From NCBI GenBank assembly GCA_021791075.1, contig JAJYXH010000061.1:1-7906 (forward strand): DNA of 7,906 nucleotides, given 5' to 3'. A model generated the notes under the pieces. It did no database searches. It was not told where the DNA came from and worked only from the letters and a program-made list of their open reading frames with translations. This document shows, one piece after another, positions 1-5,143 of this stretch. The number at the start of each line of letters is the position of its first letter. Position 1 is the stretch's first letter. The stretch comes from Microcaldota archaeon. Lineage in GTDB: Archaea; Micrarchaeota; Micrarchaeia; Micrarchaeales; CABMGC01. Both the position numbers and the translations under genes were made by a program.

Positions 1-1085
1 TTAAGTTAAACCCGGAGATCGCCAGGTGCACGCTCCTCGAGCTCGCCAGGCTCCAGGGCAGAAAGGTGGACAATGGTACTGAAGAGGAGCCTGGCAAGAT
101 ACTTCATGAGTGCTACAACAACGGCGACGAGAGCGCGTTCATGAAGTACAAGTCAGAGCTGGGTTGGCTCAAGCCGGACAGACCGGTCTATTTCTCAATT
201 GACAGCACACCTCTCTTCCTGATTCTGTTCTCGAGGTACTACTCATATACTAGAGACATCTCGATAATGGAGATAGCCGGAAGCGTAGACAATGCCGTCA
301 TGTGGCTGCTCGACCATGGGATAATAGACGGGCTCGTCAGGTACGGCAAGCCATCTGAGGGAGCCGGTCTCCTCTCGCAGAGCTGGAAGGACGGGGTAGG
401 CAAGCTGCTCGACGATGCCGTTGCCCCAGTCGCCGTTGTCGAGGTGCAGGGCTATGCGTATGCCGCGCTGACGTCTCTAGCACCGCTATACCGCAGGAGG
501 AATCCGGAGATGGCACTCAGGATGAGCTCCGCGGCGTCAATGATCAGGGAGCGCCTGGAGGAGTTCTGGATGCCTGACGAGAGATTCTACGCCCTCTCAA
601 TAGACGGCAGTGGAAGGAAGATCTGTGCAGTGACGAGCAATCCAGGGCATCTGCTCTTCACGGGTATCCTCCCTAAGTCCCGCGCCGCGGCGGTTGTATC
701 GAGGCTAATGAGGCCCGACATGCTCACGCCTTACGGGATAAGGACGCATTCGTCCCTCGAGCCGGATTTCGATGAGCGCTCGTACCAGAGAGGCTCTGTC
801 TGGCCGCATGACAATGGCATGATAGCGATGGGCATGGAGCGTACAGACCACAGTGCAAGCATCACTGTCGCAGAAGCGGTGCTGAGGGCATACAGGGAGA
901 CGGGTGGCGCACCAGAGTACCTCGGCGTCTCAAGATCCAACAGACTCATACCATCAGATGAGCTGGAGGTGGAGCCTTGTACCCTACAGGGATGGTCGGT
1001 GGCGACTATAGCAAACATGATTGCAAAGCATCCTGAGGTATGGCAGAGAGGGCAGCCGGACCTTATGCTGGTGCGCAGGGAGTAG
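1..1085 (+). CDS. Amylo-alpha-1,6-glucosidase / glycogen-debranching family enzyme, C-terminal part (5' end outside window)
   Basis: The frame is open from the first bases (first full codon at 3), so this is the last 360 residues of a longer protein; the GTG at 66 is internal. It matches the (alpha/alpha)6-barrel domain of the debranching family (GDE_C type), which hydrolyses alpha-1,6 branch glucose of glycogen-like glucans in the cytoplasm. Motifs in order, numbered in the fragment: EEEPGKILHE (27-36), a Ser-Ile-Asp-Ser-Thr-Pro-Leu-Phe segment, SWKDGVG (127-133), VEVQGYAYAA from about 146, SNPGHLLFTGIL, the PDM...GIRT segment, GSVWPHDN (264-271), PEYLG (304-308), and CTLQGWS (326-332) close to the C-terminus. 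SWKDG and PEYLG occupy positions where the family carries catalytic acids, but I cannot assign them firmly. The 3' end converges on pth2 with an 8-base gap and no visible terminator. Substrate specificity (glycogen or another alpha-glucan) cannot be read here. Confidence 0.9.
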   Translation, partial: KLNPEIARCTLLELARLQGRKVDNGTEEEPGKILHECYNNGDESAFMKYKSELGWLKPDRPVYFSIDSTPLFLILFSRYYSYTRDISIMEIAGSVDNAVMWLLDHGIIDGLVRYGKPSEGAGLLSQSWKDGVGKLLDDAVAPVAVVEVQGYAYAALTSLAPLYRRRNPEMALRMSSAASMIRERLEEFWMPDERFYALSIDGSGRKICAVTSNPGHLLFTGILPKSRAAAVVSRLMRPDMLTPYGIRTHSSLEPDFDERSYQRGSVWPHDNGMIAMGMERTDHSASITVAEAVLRAYRETGGAPEYLGVSRSNRLIPSDELEVEPCTLQGWSVATIANMIAKHPEVWQRGQPDLMLVRRE

Positions 1086-1093
1086 CAAGAGGA

Positions 1094-1480
1094 TCAGAGA
1101 AGCTTCAGCCCGCGGGTCAGCTGGTCTATCTCGCTGCCCTTCCATGGTCCAACTCCCAGTGCCGTGACCGTTCCAGGTGGTAGTTCCGTGAGCCCCGCAT
1201 CGGTGACCAGGGCGCATGGGATCTTCTTGTACCTGAATCCCTCATAGAGCTTCCTCAGCATCTCCTCGCTCTCTACCTTGAGCACAATCTTCTTCTCCCC
1301 CTCCTCGATCCAGCTCTCGGCTATATCCCTGTGGCCTGTGTTCAGGGTCTCAAGGTAGCTCATGAGTGAGGCGTGGGATCCCTGGGCCACTGTCTTTCCA
1401 GTCCCCATACCAAGGTCCTTCCTGATTATTATGACCTGCTTTATCCCCTCTTCCTCAGCTCCCATGGCCATCCAATCCAT
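1094..1480 (-). CDS. pth2: Peptidyl-tRNA hydrolase, archaeal/eukaryotic type (Pth2)
   Basis: A small cytoplasmic enzyme that hydrolyses the ester bond of peptidyl-tRNAs released from stalled ribosomes, recycling tRNA. The 128-aa reading is a full-length Pth2 domain (archaeal members are about 115-120 aa). Visible family signatures are KQVIIIRKDLGMGTGK (14-29), AQGSHA (32-37), a KIVLKV strand (64-69), DAGLTELPPGTVTALGVGP (94-112) and the terminal LKLL. Conserved K29, Q33, H36, D94 and T98 are present, so it should be active. The start is uncertain. Three in-frame ATGs lie at residues 1, 4 and 6. The family domain begins only near residue 13. A TATA-like box at 1488-1495 is about 26 bases upstream of ATG-6 (first base 1465), which would give a leaderless 123-aa product. 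It faces away from the S-layer gene and converges with the debranching enzyme. Confidence 0.94.
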   Translation of the reverse strand: MDWMAMGAEEEGIKQVIIIRKDLGMGTGKTVAQGSHASLMSYLETLNTGHRDIAESWIEEGEKKIVLKVESEEMLRKLYEGFRYKKIPCALVTDAGLTELPPGTVTALGVGPWKGSEIDQLTRGLKLL

Positions 1481-1485
1481 ATATA

Positions 1486-1528
1486 TAGTATATAATTACC
1501 AAAGCTATCCCAGACAGGTATATAAACC
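1486..1528 (-). promoter_or_regulatory. TATA boxes for pth2 (two alternatives)
   Basis: Read on the minus strand, TTATATAC lies at 1495-1488. Its centre is about 26 bases from the third ATG of pth2 (1465), the usual distance to a leaderless start. A second box, TTTATATA, lies at 1526-1519 within GGTTTATATACC. It would place the transcript start near 1497, 17 bases before the first ATG. Neither start has a recognisable Shine-Dalgarno. Which box is used decides the N-terminus. Confidence 0.45.
1517..1528 (+). promoter_or_regulatory. Near-palindromic TATA element, possible promoter of the 1547-1711 RNA
   Basis: GGTATATAAACC is close to its own reverse complement, so TBP could bind it in either orientation. 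On the plus strand its centre is about 25 bases before 1547-1548, where the 5' strand of an 11-bp RNA stem begins. The canonical archaeal polarity (TTTATATA) is on the minus strand, and I see no clear BRE on either side, so orientation is unresolved. Confidence 0.3.
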
Positions 1529-1546
1529 ATGCCATTCCTGGCCCGA

Positions 1547-1711
1547 AGGCATCCGCACAAAACAGGAGCGTTGGGATAGGCATATATAGTTTGCAGGCCC
1601 ATACGGTAACGTGTGCATCATGTATGCGGTTGACCAGAATAATCGTGGATTGTCTAACCTGCCTGGCTGCGCCATCCTGCCGGGTAGCGCCGCACCGGCA
1701 TGCGGATGCCT
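1547..1711 (+). ncRNA. Candidate structured non-coding RNA, about 165 nt, family not recognised
   Basis: Hand folding gives a nested closed structure. P1 is an uninterrupted 11-bp terminal stem (1547-1557 with 1701-1711). P2 pairs 1565-1570 with 1670-1677, with a two-base bulge. P3 is CAGGC 1594-1598 with GCCTG 1661-1665. P3 encloses two hairpins: 1600-1605 with 1610-1615, capped by a GUAA (GNRA) tetraloop and including one G-U pair, and 1628-1634 with 1652-1659, with one bulged U. A further hairpin, TGCCGG 1678-1683 with CCGGCA 1695-1700, abuts P2 on one side and P1 on the other, leaving CAAAACA as the only unpaired junction strand. A TATA-like box at 1517-1528 would start transcription at about 1547. 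I saw none of the signatures of tRNA, 5S rRNA, RNase P RNA (no GAGGAAAG core) or SRP RNA (no helix 8 motif). The G-U pair and GNRA loop favour the plus strand. Hand folding can find spurious stems, so this is a candidate. Confidence 0.4.
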
Positions 1712-1832
1712 CTCCAGCTCCTTCTTGTCGTCGGAAGATACCTATTTTCTACGCTGTTTAGAGAACCAAGGTATCACAAATGACGAAAATTAACATTGAA
1801 TATACAAAAAGAAAGTTAAACAAAACGCAGGG
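1712..1832. other. Non-coding spacer between RNA candidate and S-layer promoter
   Basis: Just after the RNA candidate comes a pyrimidine-rich run (1711-1728) and a TATTTT tract near 1742-1747 that could end its transcript. From about 1775 to 1825 the sequence becomes A-rich on the plus strand, leading into the S-layer promoter. A 60-codon frame (GTG 1611 to stop 1793) crosses this area but has no coding character. No tRNA, insertion sequence or repeat array is seen. Confidence 0.5.
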
Positions 1833-1887
1833 TTTAAATACTTTACACTTGAGATGTATTCACAAAAAAAATGTTTTAAGTGATAGA
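1827..1887 (+). promoter_or_regulatory. S-layer gene promoter, 5' leader and ribosome-binding site
   Basis: A consensus TATA box, TTTAAATA at 1833-1840, is preceded by a purine-rich BRE-like stretch. Transcription should start near 1860-1864, giving a leader of about 24-28 bases. The leader contains an A8 run (1864-1871) and AAGTGATAG (1878-1886). GTGAT at 1880-1884 matches the 3' part of the anti-Shine-Dalgarno and ends 3 bases before the ATG at 1888. A two-codon frame ATG TTT TAA (1871-1879) overlaps this site. The box lies inside the longest possible reading frame (ATG 1780), which argues that translation starts at 1888. Confidence 0.75.
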
Positions 1888-4800
1888 ATGAAAAGTCTAA
1901 ACGCGAAGAGAATAGCCGCTGTTGCGGCCAGCTTGGTAATGGGTCTTGCAGTTGCGGGATCGGGAGTTACCTTCGGAAACATACCGGTAATAAACAACCA
2001 GGGACAACCAGTAGTGCAGATCGTAGTCGGACACGCTGCGCAGCCTAGCGACGGAGTAGTCGCTGCGAACATCGCCGCGGTGATCGGAAACCTTGCAGTG
2101 GCGACACAGAACGTCACGGCAACGGTCAACGTCAACACGGCCGGCGAGGGAGTACACTGCGTAGTCACTGCGCCTAAGTGCACGTTGACGAACCAGCAGG
2201 TCTGGCTCGGAGAGAGCGGAATAACAGCACCTCAGGGATCATACACGTTCGGAGCACTGATCGGTTCTGTAATAAACAGGGCTATCCAGCTCAACGTGCC
2301 TGCATCGACAAAGACGCTGCAGATCGCATCAACTCAGTACTCATATCCTGAGTCAAGCCCTCTGGTCAACCTGCAGTCGACGCCTGCCGCATCGCCTTAC
2401 TCCATAATCAGCGGACCTCCTGGAACGGCATCGGTCCAGCAGAACAATGGAGGCGGACTTAAGTTCAGCAGCTTCCAGGGATCTGACGGCTCAGACAACA
2501 TACTCCAGATCTCGAGCTCCCAGCTTCCTTCGTTGCTCAGCAACTATGGAAACAACGGCGAGAACGAGTACATATGGGTGGCCGGATTCCCTGTATTCAA
2601 CCAGCAGAGCGGAGTGAACAACTTCCAGCTCGTCGGTGCACAGGGAGCGTATCAGGTAACTTTCAACAAGCCTATACAGAGAACGGCGAACAGCGGAGCA
2701 ACGAACATAAACGTACCTATAAAGCTCCTGGGCCAGAACTGGACCATAGTCAACGAGACTGGATCTACATCACCCACTAAGGTGACTAACCAGCAGGCTA
2801 TAGCGCCTACCGGTGCGAACATCTGGCTCGCATCGTCATTGACACCTCTCCAGACCGTCTATGTAGGCCACAACGTCTCGAACTCATCGGTTGACGGATT
2901 CAACGTCCAGCTAACCGACTTGGGACAGCCTAACCAGAACGGAGTGAGCACGGCCGCAATAGACGTCTTCTACAACGGCCAGCTGACGAACACTACACAG
3001 ATAAATGCGTTCTCTACAGCGAAGTTCAACGTGACGGGGCACACGCTCTATGTCCACGTGAACCAGACCTTCGCAGGTTTGTACGCGTACCAGAAGTGGG
3101 CGAAGATACAGCTCTACGCAAATCAGTTCCAGGTAACCAGCGGCCAGACCTTTAACATGACCGGCAACAACGGCTGGAAGACCATACTGCTCTGGACAAA
3201 CTCCTCGAGCAGCGGAACGGCGAACGCGTTGCAGAGTATAATAATATACAATACCTCTGGAACGACACTCTCGCCTGGTGGAAGCCTCAACTTCATATCA
3301 AACCCTTCGGCGTACAAGTTCACCTTCGTTGGAGACAACCTTGGAAACAACTTCGATGCTGTGACCGCGACGCTGACATACAACTCCGGAACACAGGCGT
3401 ACTACAATCTTGGCACGCAGACTGCGACAGGCACGACCGTTACAAACATAACCGAGCCTATGCAGGAATTGTGGGTAAGGAGCTCGATACCTGGAGCTTT
3501 CAGCTACCCTGGACAGTCCGCAAACAACACGGTGCAGTACTTGCTCAACCCGTACCAGCTCACCGAGAGCGGAAACGCACTCAACGTTGGTGCAGGACTG
3601 GTGGCTAACACTGTGAACGTCGTGTACGAAACCGCAGGAACTGCAAACCTTGCAGGAAACTGGATAACGGCGAACAATCCGTTGCTCATAACGGTGAGCG
3701 GATACAACTCCATCTCAGGGTCGATAATAAGCGAGCCTGTGTACAGCACGCCTGCCTACTCCACAGCAGGAGTGACATCGCCTACAGCTACGGGTTACCT
3801 GCAGAAGGCGCTCTACAACGTTACCGGGATACAGCTGAAGACGTACCTGCCAGCAGGAACGCTCTCAGTAGCGGTTACCGGAAACGTCCTGAACCCGGCA
3901 AACAGCCTGGCAACGCTCTCGAACTACGGCACACCTGTCATCCTGTACCCACAGGCCGGGCAGAACGTCTACCTCGGAGCACAGGCTGGAAATGTAGTGT
4001 ACAACCAGCAGAACGGGCAGGCAACTAGCACGTTCTACCTGACCCAGACGGGCCCAAGCTCGTATGCGCCGGGAATATCGCAGTACTTCACGTATGCGAT
4101 GAACGAGATAAATGTACCTACAAACACCGCGTCGCAGGATACCATCTCATTCGGTATCTACAACACGACAGCGGGAGCAGGAGTTCTGCAGGGAAGCACT
4201 GGCAACCTGTACCAGCTGAACTACTCTGTCAGCGGCACAAGGAACAATGTCTCGTACACTCCATCGATAGGAGGAACCCCGATAAATGTGCAGGCCGGAT
4301 TTAGGACGGAGCGCGGAAGCAAGGTCGCATCGATCACGCCTACGCAGGACACGTTCAACCTAGCCAAGGCCATAGACCAGCTCGTATTCGTGGTATCGCC
4401 GTCGAGCGCAAGCAGCAACACGATATCCAACACGAAGCTCTATGGGCCTTACACTGTTGGCCAGCAGACAAACATAGCCAACGTGACCATAGGAAAGGTA
4501 AACGCGACGTGCTCGTTCACGACAACGAACTGCAGCATAAGCGGCGTGAACAACCTGACTGCAACGCCTTCAGTGAAGACGGCAGTCGAGTGGCCAAACG
4601 GCAAGCCTCTGAACACGGCAACGACCCCGATCGCAGTGCTCGACTCGAACGCGACAAACTCGTCCACTCTCATAGTGGTCGGAAGCGCGTACGTGAACTC
4701 TGTCGCAGGACAGATCTTCGCAAACAACCCACAGTTTGCGTCAAGCTTCGACACCGGACCGAGCGGACCTAACTCCGTGACAGTGCAGGCATTTGGAAAC

Positions 4801-4896
4801 AACAGGATACTGGTTGCAGGATACACTGCCCAACAGACAGTGCAGGCAGGAAACCAGTTCATCAACCAACTGCTCGCACAGGCAAGCGCGCCGTAA
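1888..4896 (+). CDS. S-layer protein, methanogen-type (S_layer_N / S_layer_C), secreted
   Basis: The 1002-aa protein should be the main subunit of the crystalline cell-surface lattice. Residues 1 to about 26 form a Sec signal peptide (MKSLNAKR, then a hydrophobic stretch through AVAGSG). Residues 41-70 carry the family hallmark PVVQIVVGHAAQPSD followed by VVAANIAAVIGN. TERGSK is at 807-812. The C-terminal domain shows STLIVVGSAYVNS (from 926) and NNRILVAGYTAQQT (from 972). The long middle is Asn/Thr/Ser/Gly/Gln-rich, presumably beta, with more than 20 N-X-S/T sequons. There are only four cysteines, in two C-x6-C loops (91/98 and 875/882). No C-terminal membrane segment is present, so attachment needs another partner. 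I chose ATG 1888 over the in-frame ATG 1780 because the signal peptide starts there and the TATA box falls in between. It is transcribed alone: own promoter, strong terminator behind it. Proline codon choice changes midway. Confidence 0.93.
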   Translation: MKSLNAKRIAAVAASLVMGLAVAGSGVTFGNIPVINNQGQPVVQIVVGHAAQPSDGVVAANIAAVIGNLAVATQNVTATVNVNTAGEGVHCVVTAPKCTLTNQQVWLGESGITAPQGSYTFGALIGSVINRAIQLNVPASTKTLQIASTQYSYPESSPLVNLQSTPAASPYSIISGPPGTASVQQNNGGGLKFSSFQGSDGSDNILQISSSQLPSLLSNYGNNGENEYIWVAGFPVFNQQSGVNNFQLVGAQGAYQVTFNKPIQRTANSGATNINVPIKLLGQNWTIVNETGSTSPTKVTNQQAIAPTGANIWLASSLTPLQTVYVGHNVSNSSVDGFNVQLTDLGQPNQNGVSTAAIDVFYNGQLTNTTQINAFSTAKFNVTGHTLYVHVNQTFAGLYAYQKWAKIQLYANQFQVTSGQTFNMTGNNGWKTILLWTNSSSSGTANALQSIIIYNTSGTTLSPGGSLNFISNPSAYKFTFVGDNLGNNFDAVTATLTYNSGTQAYYNLGTQTATGTTVTNITEPMQELWVRSSIPGAFSYPGQSANNTVQYLLNPYQLTESGNALNVGAGLVANTVNVVYETAGTANLAGNWITANNPLLITVSGYNSISGSIISEPVYSTPAYSTAGVTSPTATGYLQKALYNVTGIQLKTYLPAGTLSVAVTGNVLNPANSLATLSNYGTPVILYPQAGQNVYLGAQAGNVVYNQQNGQATSTFYLTQTGPSSYAPGISQYFTYAMNEINVPTNTASQDTISFGIYNTTAGAGVLQGSTGNLYQLNYSVSGTRNNVSYTPSIGGTPINVQAGFRTERGSKVASITPTQDTFNLAKAIDQLVFVVSPSSASSNTISNTKLYGPYTVGQQTNIANVTIGKVNATCSFTTTNCSISGVNNLTATPSVKTAVEWPNGKPLNTATTPIAVLDSNATNSSTLIVVGSAYVNSVAGQIFANNPQFASSFDTGPSGPNSVTVQAFGNNRILVAGYTAQQTVQAGNQFINQLLAQASAP

Positions 4897-4931
4897 CTGC
4901 GGAGCAACAGTAGCGAATAGACAGTCGATTA

Positions 4932-4978
4932 AAAAGAGGGGCCCCTTCGGGGCCCCCTTTTCTTCTTTTTTATTTTTA
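4932..4978 (+). terminator. Intrinsic-type terminator of the S-layer gene
   Basis: A perfect 8-bp all-GC stem, GGGGCCCC (4938-4945) with GGGGCCCC (4949-4956) and a TTC loop, is flanked by A-rich sequence on the left (AAAAAGA). A long T-rich tract follows on the right (4958-4977: TTTT, TT, TTTTTT, TTTTT broken by C, C and A). It begins 41 bases after the S-layer stop. Archaeal termination mainly needs the T tract; a hairpin this stable could also protect the 3' end of an abundant mRNA. Confidence 0.82.
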
Positions 4979-5107
4979 TCAATGTCCAGCGGAGCGGAGC
5001 CCTTCCAGGCCTCCCAGATCGGCGATTGCCAGGGTCGTCCAACCAGGCATTATCGAACAAATCTCCATCGACATCCGGTCGAAATAATCTCAGAGAATCC
5101 AGATACA
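4979..5107. other. Intergenic spacer
   Basis: About 130 bases between the S-layer terminator and the next promoter. I see no gene, tRNA, repeat or convincing hairpin; the open frame spanning 4793-5143 is an out-of-frame reading of the S-layer end plus spacer. Confidence 0.5.
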
Positions 5108-5143
5108 TTTAAATACGTTTCTTCCCAATATCAGACTGGTTAA
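5108..5143 (+). promoter_or_regulatory. Promoter of the 727-aa surface protein operon
   Basis: TTTAAATA at 5108-5115, followed by C, repeats the S-layer promoter core exactly (TTTAAATAC). Its centre is about 32 bases before the ATG at 5144, predicting a leader of only a few bases. No Shine-Dalgarno is visible (AGACTGGTTAA precedes the ATG), consistent with near-leaderless translation, unlike the S-layer gene. Confidence 0.72.

Noticed and set aside
66..1085. GTG at 66 as the start of a complete 339-aa gene
   Set aside because: The frame is open to the window edge and residues before it (TLLELARLQGRKVDNG) continue the conserved debranching-family alignment, so the gene starts outside.
1547..1711. 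Assignment of the folded RNA to tRNA, 5S rRNA, RNase P RNA or SRP RNA
   Set aside because: No T-arm GTTCRA motif, no 5S CCCATCCCGAA-like segment, no RNase P GAGGAAAG core and no SRP helix 8 GGAA/AGCAGC motif could be found.
1611..1793. 60-codon plus-strand frame (GTG 1611, ATG 1620) with a TATA-like CATATATAG at 1581-1589
   Set aside because: The translation has no recognisable motif, uses CGT/CGC arginine codons unlike the AGG-rich neighbours, has no ribosome site, and overlaps the better-supported folded RNA candidate.
1780..1887. In-frame 36-residue N-terminal extension of the S-layer protein starting at ATG 1780
   Set aside because: The S-layer TATA box (1833-1840) lies inside it, a signal peptide begins exactly at ATG 1888, and the extension is Lys/Asn-rich with no resemblance to a leader peptide.
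4449..4907. 152-codon minus-strand frame antisense to the S-layer 3' end, and similar antisense frames elsewhere in the S-layer and 727-aa genes
   Set aside because: These are shadow frames from biased codon use in the real genes; no promoter or ribosome site leads into them and their composition is not protein-like.
4938..4956. GC-rich palindrome as the end of an insertion element
   Set aside because: There is no partner repeat, target duplication or transposase, and the position and T tract fit a terminator.
4793..5143. 116-codon plus-strand frame running from the S-layer end through the terminator
   Set aside because: It overlaps the S-layer gene out of frame and reads through the GC hairpin and T tract.
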